Part shown: in pieces, positions 26,070 through 36,897 of the stretch
Layout of the letters: every line of letters starts with the position of its first letter
Numbering within the stretch: position 1 is the stretch's first letter
From: Albula goreensis
Lineage: Eukaryota; Chordata; Actinopteri; Albuliformes; Albulidae
DNA length: 64,000 bases
Direction: 5' to 3'
Assembly: GCA_022829145.1 (NCBI GenBank)
Contig: CM040746.1
Span: 24,667,832-24,731,831, forward strand
Position numbers and translations under genes: made by a program
The notes under the pieces: generated by a model
Seen by the model: only the letters and a program-made list of their open reading frames with translations
Database searches by the model: none
What the model was told of the DNA's origin: nothing

Positions 26070-28667
26070 GTTAGGTACAATATGCTATTGTCTGAAAAAC
26101 ATTGTTACTGTTTGTGTACATTATTCTATCAAATTACTATATTCATTGCTATAAGCACTGTAATGCATAATGCAGCCTCTCAGGATCAGTTGCTGGCAGG
26201 GACAATTCAGTTGAATGAAATCATTGCATAAAATCGTGAAACCACTTTTTTTCTTTTTGTTTTACCATATTTTTTTCCCTTTTCCCAACCTGAACTCAGC
26301 TGAAGAAGCTGATCCCCACTGCAACCCTGCCTGTCAACTTAGGAGGAGGCAACCGAGCACGTTACTACGATTCATGTGATGACAGCCCTCGCTTCTTTAC
26401 ACACTGCTAATACACCACCAGTTATCAAAGTATTATGAGGCCAGCATGTTCTCAGTTAATGTACTTACAGGCGACTGGTCTTACAAGGTGTGGCCCCTAG
26501 AGAGTAATGGGAACCAACAGAGCTGCCCGGCTTACTCCATCATTTCACGGAGAGGCTCAGCCACATATTGCGTATCTCCAGATTTTTTAAGCTCCATATA
26601 ACGAATTTATATGTGTATATATGCATATAATTGTACAAATGTACACGTCATAGATATTGAAAATAAAACGACATCTGTGTCATTTTCTGAAGTCTTTTCC
26701 TCAATCTGAATGTATGCCATTTTTAACTCTTATACTGTATATTTACAGGTTTACTTGTTGCTCAATCACCCACCTGCTATTTTCCACCTCTTCCACTGGC
26801 AGAATTATATGAATAGACTGTTAGATTCACTCTCTTTAATACTGGCAAGAAAATTACAATTCTACAATCCTTCAAATACCCCCATTCATAGCTTATTGAG
26901 AATTGATTTTTGTTTGTTTGTTTTGGGGTGTTTTAGTTTTTGTTATCCGCGATCACTCAGCACTGTTCATATAGGTCACGTAAGCTGCACCTCCTGAGGC
27001 AGACAGTTCAATTTCAGATAAAAGCCATGCTCGATGGAACCGAATCTCACAGGCTAACCGTTTCGCGGGGAAGTATTCACAGCAGGCGATCAGCAGATAT
27101 GGCCCCTCTTTCAGGTTGTGATGTTGTGAATGAGAACATTTGTGCTCAGGCACCGAAAAGGCCGTGGCGCCAGATGGGTGTGTGTTCCCTGGCAGTGGAC
27201 ACTTGCAGCCAGAGGGGGTGTCTGATGAGTTTCTTTTTTATTTCTAAATGAAGCTAATCTCTCATGCTCCCCCTCTCAGCCTCATCAACACTTTCTGATT
27301 GAGAATTCTTGCTGGCAATTTTGTTGAAGGACCTTTTGTTGTTAAATCAAATCACTGCCGTTTTCATTATCTGCATTGGTCGATTTGGAGGGAAGATTTC
27401 TTTTGTCGCCATCGCTGTTGGTCTTGGAGCTGTAATTGTGTGTTGTCTCTTCCTTCTTCTTATAGGGGAGAAGGAAAGGACAAGTAAATTGTGTATAGAT
27501 TGCAGTTTGCTTTTCTTCCTCTGAGCTGCAAACACCTGGCCTGTTGTTCAGGGAAGAAAATTATCAGCTATCTCCGAAAGGCAAAAGGATTATTTTCCCT
27601 GAAAGGGAACACAAATATATGTATTCCCATGTGTTTACCATGATTTTGCTTTTAGCCCCGCCCCCTACATCCCAGATGAGCAGTCTGTGTAACATAGCAC
27701 ATTCATAATGAATGGTGATACATTCATTACTGAAGATGGTTATGGCTTTAAAGTCTCCCCTTCATTTGGATTCATGTGTGATTGTACCAGTGTGGTCAAT
27801 CATTTATTCATTCTGGTCAGTCAAAATCACTAGCAGGTGGCATGAACAAAAAATAAATACATAAATAAAACTTGAAAGATGGTTGATGGAAAAAAATTAA
27901 AGAACGCTTTTTGCGTGACTTTCACTGTCAGGGATGGGAATACTATTTTAATTGTCTAAGTATAATTGTACTTTCTTCAGTTTAAAAATCCATTACAAAA
28001 ATAAAAAATGGCTGTATGATTAAGGGACATTTTTTCTTTTTTTCCTCACCAAAGTGAGTGGGAAAAACCAAATAGTTACCAGAGTGATTCCTGTAGTCCT
28101 CTTCTTCCCTGAGCTATACTATATTCAGCTATGTCACTGTGTGAGCAGAAAAATCTTATGAATCCCACCTAAATTGAGTTCTACCTGAGATTGCATTTGT
28201 CCAACCTCTATGTGTCTGGGTACCCTGCAGAGTAATGTGTGAGTGGATGCTTTTTTATTGTTTGGGAGATTGCATTCTCTCGGGCTTGCATTTGGATCTG
28301 TGCCTGCATTCCTTTCTGTTGTAAATGGCAGACCTTTGGTTGGATTCCAAATCAAGCTCCCTTTTCCCCTTATTAACAGCGGTCAGTGCCCAGATAGTCA
28401 TGGGCAGACCTCTTCAGCGGCACATGGTCATCCAGAGGAGAAGTTAATCTCAAGAAGGAGGGGCCAGACATTTCTCAGTGTTGTTTTGAGATGTGAAAAG
28501 CAATGAAGGGAGAAAACCTTTCTCTTCCTGCACAGGAGAAAAAATAGCCAGAAGAATATTTTCTTCCTGTCTGCTTCTTTGAGGCAATATTGATGTATGC
28601 AGACCAACATCAAAAGTGCATATGATTGAGTCAGCTAACTCTCTGTCAGTGTAGCACTCTATTCACA

Positions 28668-28669
<2 letters not shown>
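26070..28669. other. SPOCK1 intron preceding exon A
   Basis: No recognised exon. Two items deserve note: a strong polypyrimidine-AG followed by an open frame at 26300-26410, and a CpG-containing complex patch at about 26950-27230. Confidence 0.4.

Positions 28670-28747
<78 letters not shown>
28670..28747. repeat. (CA)n microsatellite upstream of SPOCK1 exon A
   Basis: About 39 uninterrupted CA units, ending 157 nt before the exon A acceptor, followed by AGACAGAC. Confidence 0.98.
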
Positions 28748-28751
<4 letters not shown>

Positions 28752-28904
28752 GACCTGTCTGTAATGATTTTTTTCACTCTGATTATCTTTAAAATTGACA
28801 ACAAATATTCCTCAGGAGTAGAACGTGAGGCATGAAATAGCTGACACTTAAGAGCATGGCCATGCTTCACATACATTTCCTGCTTTTTCTTTTTGTCTCC
28901 CCAG

Positions 28905-29024
28905 CCTGCAGTGACCAGGAATTGAGAAGTTTGGCCTCCCGGTTGAAGGATTGGTTTGGTGTTCTCCACTTGGATGCCAACAGAGACCTGAAGTCCACTG
29001 CCACCTCAGATGCTGCTCAAGGCC
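28905..29024 (+). CDS. spock1: SPOCK1 (testican-1) coding exon A: start of the SPARC-type EC domain
   Basis: SPOCK1 is a secreted modular proteoglycan of the extracellular matrix, related to SPARC/osteonectin, with follistatin/Kazal, EC calcium-binding and thyroglobulin type-1 domains and glycosaminoglycan chains. This 120-nt exon follows a pyrimidine-rich acceptor ending in CCCCAG and ends at a strong donor, GTAAGT. It reads ACSDQELRSLASRLKDWFG and then HLDANRD, close to my recollection of human SPOCK1 (ACTDKELRNLASRLKDWFG). It begins with two bases of a split codon and ends with one, so both flanking introns are phase 1. It encodes the first helix of the EC domain. The preceding Kazal exon is not seen upstream, so the gene is partial in the window. 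A (CA)n repeat lies about 157 nt upstream. Assignment to SPOCK1 rather than SPOCK2/3 rests mainly on the C-terminal exons. Confidence 0.95.
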
Positions 29025-31304
29025 GTAAGTCACCCACATCCCTCCAGTGCAGCACCCAGGGCACTGGATCGAACCAGATCTCCAACACCTCATCCTTGAA
29101 GAGGGATAATAAATTCTTCAGGTTCCCCACACCTAAGACAGCAGTTAAATTGTGTATGTAAAAATTTTACATAAACCCAATAAGCTTCAGTGAAATTGAG
29201 CAAACCACAACATTGAAAATCAGGACTCTGCTGTTGAATTCACTGGGTCCTCTATCCATAATCCATGACAGTGAAGGTAGATTTATTTATATCAGGGTGC
29301 ACTTGGGCCATTTCAGTGTCATGTATGTAGGAATAAGGGGTCAGTCTTTGTCAAATAGTCAGGATTTCAGATTCATGAAATTTGAGATTTCAGTGGGCAT
29401 ATGAGATATGAGTTCAGTAGATATGAGCAATGACTACAATAGATATTTGAGATATGGATTTAGCAGTTACCTGAAGTTTGACTCAGGTATTGTAGATATG
29501 TGTGGCATTAATCAGTAGATATTTGGGATTTTATTGCAGCAGACAGGAATACTAATTCACTATGATGCCTTAGAGGGTTTTTGAGTGCTTCTTACTTCTA
29601 TAAATTGTTCAGAATTGGCTAAAAAAGTCCCTGGAGGCAAACACAGCCATCTGTCTTGTGTATATGATGACAGCCACTGGGTGATATCTCAGCTCCTCCG
29701 ACAGTGCGTTACTCCACCTGCTGGAGTGTTTCAGGGTGTTTGAGGAGAGATGGAAACCAAGCATCCATCATTTTGACACATGTCCAGCACCTTGGTTTTA
29801 TCTGCCTGAAATATTCATGGATGGTCATAAACCACCCCCTGACTCTATTTCACTTAGTGGGAAAGTTCAGATAGGTATAAGCTATCATAAATTGAAAGGG
29901 GAATATGTGCACAGTCTGTGTACATGTATGCTTGTGTGTGTCCGTCTGCCTTTGTGTGTTTTTGTGTGTGAGTGTGTGTGGTGTGTGCATGTGCGTGTTT
30001 GTGTGTGTGTGTGTTCATGTGTGTATGTATTTATATGTGTGTGCGTGTGTGTGTGGATGCGTGTGTGCATATGTGTGAGTGTGCATGTGTGTGTATGTGC
30101 GTATGTCTGTGTGCGTATGTGTATATGTGTGTGCATGTGTGTGTGTGCGTGTGTGTGCATGTGTGCGTGTGTGTGTTTGCTTGTGCGTGTGTGTATTTGT
30201 ATGCGTGTGTGTGTATGTGTATGTGTGTGCATATGTGTATGTGTGCATGTGTGTGTGTGTGTGTGTGCTTGTGTGTGTACGTGTGTGTATGTGCGCACAG
30301 AATCCTGAGGCAAAAGAGGCCGTCCCAGGACTCTTTTTAAATGGCAATCTGTAATTGAGAAAGGATTGCACTATTAAAGCACAACTGAACTGAGACACCA
30401 GACAGACACCTTGAGAGGAAATAGCTGTTGCCCATAGCTTGTTTCATCACCACCTTAAATGTCACTCTCAAATGTACACAAGCTCTTGATAATTGTTCCA
30501 AACCATTATTTTTAAAGTTTGTAAACAGGCTGACCTAGAACTAAAGTAGGAGCAAAGGGAATAAATTCTTTTACATGCGGTGAACATTAGAAACCCAGAA
30601 GAGGCCATTATGAAAATAATAATCTTAGTTTTACTCCACTTCTGTATTAGCGCGTGTGCTGTTTGCCAGTTTTTTCCAGTTATTCAGTTCTTTCATGCGC
30701 TCCAACAACACAGATAATAAAATAATTAAAATGTGAACACCAGATCTTGTGGTTAGCCCAAACATATATTTTTCCAAATGTCTCTTGTCACTTTTGACAT
30801 AAAATTCATCAGTCCATCTCCACACATTTTTCCAGTCTTGTATCTCACAACCACCTGTTGCACTTGGAAGCTACAAGTAAGGCCATGACTGCTTAATTGC
30901 TCTCAGGTGATCTACCTGGCTTGAAAATACAAGGCATCAAGGTAATGGAGCCAATGCCCTGGTTCTAATGCCCTGTCTTATTGATTGCACTTACATATCA
31001 AAACAAACTATCAAACCTCACCTTCATTCAGATTTGTGTTCTTGTTTGTCTTATGCATTTACAATTTGCTAAGCTGATCAGTGGGGCAAATGCAACCCTC
31101 CTGGGCTGGTGTTAAAATCAAGGCATACCAGTAACTGTATTCTTCCACAAAGGGTGAAATGAAATGAAATACCATGAACACATTGATTGTGTCCTACTGT
31201 GAAAAGTGAATGCCAGAGCCTGGGTTGTCAGAAGGAGATAAGTTAACTGTCATCACATCTGAGCCCTTTGCCCCAGCCTGACATTTATCCGCCATCTTCC
31301 GCAG
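29025..31304 (+). other. SPOCK1 intron A-B
   Basis: A 2280-nt phase-1 intron, GT to AG. It contains a decayed tandem patch at 29380-29540 (AGATATTTGAGATATG-like words) and a TG-rich simple-repeat block at 29905-30300. Confidence 0.9.
29905..30300. repeat. TG-rich compound simple repeat
   Basis: Nearly 400 bp of interrupted TG, TGCATG, TGTATG and TGCG units, alternating purine-pyrimidine almost throughout. All frames across it are long and cysteine/valine-rich or histidine/threonine-rich, which is an artefact. Confidence 0.95.
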
Positions 31305-31526
31305 GCTTTGACACCAGCCTCCTTCCCATTTGCAAGGATTCACTGGGCTGGATGTTCAACAAACTGGACATGAACTATGACCTCCTTCTTGACCACACTG
31401 AGCTCAGTGCCATCTACCTGGACAAGTATGAGCTGTGCATGAAGCCGCTGTTCAACTCCTGTGACTCCTACAAGGATGGAAAGCTGTCCAACAATGAGTG
31501 GTGCTACTGCTTCCAAAAGCCTGATG
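31305..31526 (+). CDS. spock1: SPOCK1 coding exon B: EC domain with the EF-hand pair
   Basis: This 222-nt phase 1-1 exon follows the acceptor TTCCGCAG and ends at donor GTAAAG. Joined to exon A the split codon gives Arg, reading RFDTSLLPICKDSLGWMFNK. It carries the EF-hand pair of the SPARC EC domain. The first is the atypical loop DMNYDLLLDHTEL. The second is a 12-residue loop, DSYKDGKLSNNE, with Asp at positions 1 and 5, Gly at 6, Leu at 8 and Glu at 12, flanked by cysteines (NSC and WCYCF) as in SPARC proteins. The predicted role is calcium binding that stabilises the EC module. Near identity to my recollection of the mammalian protein and intact splice sites indicate a functional exon. 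The intron before it is 2280 nt. Confidence 0.96.
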
Positions 31527-32662
31527 GTAAAGAGCGGCACCCTCTCTCCCCTCACACTGCATAATGCAGGGGTATGGCTGGAGAGAGGGGTGAGAGATTA
31601 GAAGAAACAGCTTGAGAAAGAGTGAATGGGAAAGACAGGGGGAGACAGTTTGCAAGAGGGGCCTTGGAAATTCATTTTTAACATATTTTACCAGGGGTAA
31701 TCCCAATTAAATGAAACATTACTTTTTCAAGCGAGTCCTAACAAAAAAAAACTCAAAAAGTTTCACAAATAACAACATTAAAATGGACAGAAATACAGAT
31801 TAAGAGATGTAACAATCAATACTTTAGGTAGCAAAACATATGTATTTAGTTTCTTGAATTTCAGTAATCATATTTAAAATATGATTACCGAATTGTTGGT
31901 ATGAAATACTCTATTCTAAGATGACTTTGATGACCATTGCAAGACCAGGGTGCAAAGACAGTAGGAGAAATTTTACCAAAAACTGTAAGGGTTCGAGAAG
32001 TTTGTGGAATGTTTTTCATGCCTTGTTTCTTCTCCTCAAACTGTTATGGAATGTGTCTCTCCATCAGCACTGTAAATTCTTTCCTCCTGGTGGATAACAA
32101 AATTCGGTCAACAGACTTTCTCCACCAGAGGGATGTTCCGATTCCAAATAAAAACATTAGCATTTTACATGTCTGAATCTGAATTGCTCTCATTGGGATA
32201 AATGAAGTTGTTTTGCATTGTATTGTGTAATGGAAAAGCACAGGAGCCAGCAAAAATGAATCATGCTCAAAGGGTGAATAATCATAACAAACCAGACAGG
32301 AGCACCCTTTGATTTGTACAAAATGAACCTGCATTGATTGAGGTAAATATAATTTAAAAAAGGTATTGTAGTGTGAAATTATGAAGTACAATCAGTGCCA
32401 TAAGTAGTTGAATATGAATTTAACATTTTGAATTTGTAATCAAGTTGTATTCTTGAATGCACAATTTAAATCTATTTTACAGTTTGAATTCATATTTCAG
32501 AACATGAATCTTCCAGTCTTGAATTAATATAAATAAATATTTATACAGCATATAAGTTTGTTAACTCTAGGTATAACCTCACAGCCTCAATGTGCTGGGT
32601 GAAAAATGATTGTGGTGGTGTAATTGTATTAACCATTCCATATACTTGGATACAAACAAATT

Positions 32663-32710
32663 TTTATTTATTTATTTATTTATTTATTTGTTTGTTTGTT
32701 TGTTTGTTTT
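32663..32710. repeat. (TTTA)n-(TTTG)n compound microsatellite
   Basis: Tandem TTTA units pass directly into TTTG units. Confidence 0.95.
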
Positions 32711-33400
32711 ATGAATGTATTATTATTCCATCAAGTATTTGTTTGAAGCAACTTATACAGAGTTTAACAAACAAGTAGAAGTAAGTTCCGTGTGGAAATT
32801 AGAATCATTGGTTGATGCTGAATTTTACCTTTGCTGTAGTGCTGTCTATCTTGTTATAAATGAACAACAGTTCAATTAATATTAGTATTATCTGAGATAA
32901 TATTACAGTTTTGTCATCGATTTTGTCTTAATCTTTTGACACTCTGGTCTGTGTTCTGTCATTATGCTAACAGAAGGACATTCTTATGAATTGCAATCTG
33001 CATGCCTCTGTTACCTGTCCTTTATGGAATTCTCTCACCTAATTCTGAAACACTGATTAACAAGAAAAGTCGTATGCTCTCTCTCATACATGAGCAAATT
33101 CGTACTTCCGTACCTGTACATGTTTACATCTGCACATTCTCTCTAATACAATGGTTTATACATCTGCACATGCACTCATTCATAGTCTAAGGTCATTACT
33201 CAGTAAGACTATTACACAGCCTTTCATTTTTCTGTTACACAAGAATTCATTTACACTGTAGGCCTTCACTTCAGCCTTTTCACACATGCCTGTTACATGG
33301 GAAAGCTCACTCCCTCAAGTGTAGATTAATCTTTCTTACCTGACATTTTCTTTGGCACAAAACCATCATGTACTGAAATTTATGATATACTTTACTAGGA

Positions 33401-33402
<2 letters not shown>

Positions 33403-33447
<45 letters not shown>
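33403..33447. repeat. (TG)n tract 50 nt upstream of SPOCK1 exon C
   Basis: About 22 uninterrupted TG units in the transcribed sense, close to the branchpoint region of a 63-nt exon. Confidence 0.97.
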
Positions 33448-33448
<1 letters not shown>

Positions 33449-33497
33449 CACATGACTGTGTTTCCTGATATGTGATCTTGTGCATTTCCTGCTCTAG

Positions 33498-33560
33498 GAC
33501 TCCCATGTCAGAATGAGATGAACAGGATTCAGAACCAGAGCCGACGGAAGACTCTAATAG
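33498..33560 (+). CDS. spock1: SPOCK1 coding exon C: linker and first cysteine of the thyroglobulin type-1 domain
   Basis: This 63-nt exon sits between acceptor GCTCTAG and donor GTCAGT. It reads G-LPCQNEMNRIQNQSRRKTLI-G, matching human SPOCK1 (LPCQNEMNRIQKLSKGKSLL) closely in the first half and more loosely in the basic linker. It supplies the first of the six cysteines expected in the thyroglobulin type-1 module. It is phase 1-1 and a multiple of three, so skipping it would keep the frame but remove that cysteine. A (TG)n tract of about 45 bp lies only 50 nt upstream of the acceptor. Confidence 0.94.
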
Positions 33561-34914
33561 GTCAGTGTGACACACATGACCCATCTGAACAACTCCCGTC
33601 TTCACCAATTAATTAGTTCCATTGCATCAGTTAACAGAACCATGATTTCGATACCTGCGACCTGATGTAACTGTATTTCAAAAAACCACCAATAGCCTGT
33701 ATAACCATACGATATGTTGTCATAAAACAAGTTGTAGAATGTGTTATTTGTTATCACCAGGAAGTAACATCAGGAAAAATTTGTCATGCAATGCAAGTTT
33801 TATTTACACAAAAACGAGATTTATTTTGTCAGCAGTGTGCTCGGTAATTTAGTGTGGTTAGGTGACTCTGATAGGATAACTCCCTGAGTAATGAGGAAAA
33901 TCACAGAAAATGCATTAGACATCTTTTACTTTATAATTGCTTTTTAAAAGCCATTTTTCTCCTCTATTACCAGCTATGTCTTCCCAGTACTTGCACAGCG
34001 GTTACTCACTGTGATTGGGTTATGCAATTTTAATGGTGTGGATGGTGCCCCATTACTCTCTCTTTAATTATGTTTGATTATGTATGAAAATGAGAGCTTC
34101 AACATCACTTGCCTTAGAGAGAGGGGAGGTTGCCAGTATGTTTTAGAAATTACTGACTCAAACTAACTTGCACTAACAGGTCTGATTAAATATTGTCCTA
34201 TTTGAATAAAGCTTTGCACATGTTATTAAGGCTTTTCCCCCAAATGTTACATTTCAATCAGTAGACCATATTTGGCACTTTTGAATTAGATTTTAATAAG
34301 TTTTCATCCTGAAGGAAATGTTCGCTGGAGTACTTAAGGTCTGCAAAGGTGCTGACCACAGCAGCGAACCAATAAAGTCTGAGATTCAAGTTTTTTACAT
34401 TAATTTTTCCCATGATTCTACTGAAGCGCTCATGAACTTGTTATACATTCACTTTCATATTCTCTATTTCAGAAATGGACAGACCTTGATTTGATTTAGG
34501 AAATCCATTTTTCCATCTGTTTTCTTCTATCGTTTAGAAAGCGCAAACGCATGCAGAAACGAGCTTGAAGTGAAAAGTTGTGTCGGTCTTTCTTGAACGG
34601 ACTGTCAGAATTTGATTTCACTGTCTGGTGAATCACTCTACAACGTGGAAATCAGCAGAACTGAATATTTTCTGCATTATATATTCTTGTGCTGTGTAAT
34701 ATTCATATTCAGATACCAATGAATGATACATACTGCTGCCAAATTTTTCCCATAGCACTCTGAACCATCACGATTCTGAAGATAAGATTTACAGAGTGAT
34801 CCGTTCTACTCCAGAGGCTTTGGCTGTTTCATTGCATTTCAGATGTTGATAATTTCACATACTGTTTCCCCTCAGGTTACCTTATTAATTATGATTGCCC
34901 AAACATTAAAAGTT

Positions 34915-34946
<32 letters not shown>

Positions 34947-34983
34947 TCTTTTGCTCTTTTGCTTTTTTGCTCTTTCACTCCAG
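33561..34983 (+). other. SPOCK1 intron C-D
   Basis: A 1423-nt phase-1 intron with GT/AG ends. It is AT-rich and no coding sequence is seen. It ends in a long (TC)n tract. Confidence 0.9.
34915..34949. repeat. (TC)n tract within the exon D polypyrimidine region
   Basis: About 17 TC units with one interruption. Together with the T-rich sequence that follows they form an unusually long polypyrimidine tract ending at the exon D acceptor. Confidence 0.95.
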
Positions 34984-35121
34984 GTGGATTCATCCCTAGG
35001 TGTAATGAGGAAGGGTACTTTAAGCCCACTCAGTGCCATGGCAGTGTGGGTCAGTGCTGGTGCGTGGATAAGTATGGGAATGAGATCGCTGGCTCCAGGA
35101 AGCAGGGCCACCCCAACTGTG
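34984..35121 (+). CDS. spock1: SPOCK1 coding exon D: thyroglobulin type-1 domain
   Basis: This 138-nt phase 1-1 exon encodes the body of the thyroglobulin type-1 domain: FIPRCNEEGYFKPTQCHG, the diagnostic CWCV motif (QCWCVDKYGNE), and the closing cysteine in KQGHPNC. With the cysteine from exon C, all six domain cysteines are present. Thyroglobulin type-1 modules can inhibit cysteine proteases, and testicans have been linked to protease regulation; activity of this protein cannot be judged from sequence. The acceptor is preceded by a long (TC)n and T-rich tract ending in CACTCCAG. The donor is GTAAGA. Confidence 0.96.
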
Positions 35122-35220
35122 GTAAGAGCTGTGGATTGACACAACCTACATGCTATGACATACAATCCTCTCAATGTATTCCCATCTGTCATCCCCTTGG
35201 AGAACACAAATACACAGGAA

Positions 35221-35243
35221 CACACACACACACACACACACAC
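35221..35243. repeat. (CA)n repeat 100 nt after SPOCK1 exon D
   Basis: About 11 CA units downstream of the exon D donor. Confidence 0.95.
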
Positions 35244-35448
35244 GGGTCGTGGCTTGCGGCTACTCTTTGCCACACCATAAATGCCTACATCCCCCATCCC
35301 CTCATATGAATGCATACCCCACTCTACCCACTTAGTAAATACATGTACAACCATTCTCTCTGCTCCCTTCAAGAGATACTTCCATATTCCTTCTTTTTTA
35401 ATAAGTTTAATAAATGCATACATATTCCTTCCTTCTTAATTTCCTCAG

Positions 35449-35454
<6 letters not shown>

Positions 35455-35483
<29 letters not shown>
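35455..35483. repeat. (TA)n microsatellite
   Basis: About 14 uninterrupted TA units in intron D-E. Confidence 0.95.
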
Positions 35484-35485
<2 letters not shown>

Positions 35486-36897
35486 TCCTTTCACTTCTCC
35501 CCCTAGATAAATACATACATAACCCTCCCCCTGCCTTCCCTCACAAAATAATGCATATACATTTCCCCTATACCCCCTCTCCATCAATAATTGCATGCCT
35601 TGCCCTTCTCAGACATGTGCTCACAGAAATATCCTCTGCATACTCTCTTCTGCAGCAGTAGATGGGTCTGTCCTCTTCCTTTAAAGGCATGCTCTCTGAT
35701 GCAGGTAACAGTGTGAATCTCCCTAGTGGAGGAGGTCTGTCATCCTGGATTTAATCAGGCCTCAGGCTTTTTCCACAATTATTTGAATATGTTGAAAGAT
35801 CATGATGAGACACCGTGTGAGACACTGGGTTTTCGCTGAAAGGCACTATAACGTGAAGTGCAGCACTAAACAGAGCCTGGGGTACAGGCTTTGGTATGGC
35901 AGGTGTAGCAGACCAATCTCTGAGGACTGCGCTAGGCTTCAGATGTGTCACACTGTAAGCCGATCAGGCCAGATCTCCTGCACAGATAAGACTTCTATTG
36001 CACAGCCATTTAATCCATTACAAGTACAGCCAGGTGTAGATTATTTCTCTTTGTATCAAAGGGTGTATGTGTGTGAGAATGTGTGTCTCTCTGTCAGTTT
36101 TCAAGTGTGTCTGTCTAGAAAAAAAAAGTCTTTAGCCCAGGTGTGCAACAAGGATCAGATATTAGCTCTCTTGTATAGGGACCAGTCCTCATTTTGAAGG
36201 TGGTGGACTGCATCCTATTTGTCTCTATCTTTCCATATAATAGAATTTCTGTAAGGAATTATAGAGATAAATGACATGCATGCTGGACACATAATTTAAT
36301 CCATGCCTAGATCTGATATGCACTTCATTCTCTCACTCTGGGTTAATATGAGCTGTGGACCAGCTCATCCGTCTCTGTCTATAGCCTGTATATAGTACTG
36401 GGGTACAGTATCTTCTGGGAGGAATAGCATATAATTGACACTGATGAATCAAAGCAGAAAACAGATCCCTTGTGCAGAGATATGTTTCCTGCTGTAGGAT
36501 TTGTTGTGTTTCAGAATAAACCTTAAACTAATGTCCTGATTATCAGTGCTCATTATAGATCCCAAGGCACTGATCACAAAGAGAGAGGCTCATTAGTGCC
36601 CTGATAGTATCAATCTCATTCAATCTAGCTACTCAATCATACCTCATTTTTACTGGCCCAATAAATCTCTCCCTCCCCACCTCAGAAAGTGAGTGGTGTA
36701 TTCCAGGACAGAATAAGTCACTGTGTCACTGACAGTCATGTGTGCTGCCAAATGGTGGTGCTTGAGGTCACTCACCACCTTTATATATGGGGCTTTGAGA
36801 AGCATGCATAGTACTGTGAAAATACAGCTCATCACTCAGTCTGCCTGTCTGACTGTTTAACTACGTTTTGTTTGTCTGTGTACATTTCCTTCTGCAG

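Larger units (their letters stand above)
31527..33497 (+). other. SPOCK1 intron B-C
   Basis: A 1971-nt phase-1 intron. It includes a 25-bp near-perfect palindrome at 31864-31888, a (TTTA)n-(TTTG)n run at 32663-32710 and (TG)n at 33403-33447. Confidence 0.9.
35122..36897 (+). other. SPOCK1 intron D-E
   Basis: A 1776-nt phase-1 intron. It contains (CA)n at 35221-35243 and (TA)n at 35455-35483. A complex patch at about 35740-35990 could be conserved non-coding sequence. Confidence 0.9.

Noticed and set aside
34872-35423. 183-codon minus-strand frame
   Set aside because: Antisense to SPOCK1 exon D and a CT/CA repeat; Arg-Glu and Val-Cys runs come from the repeats.
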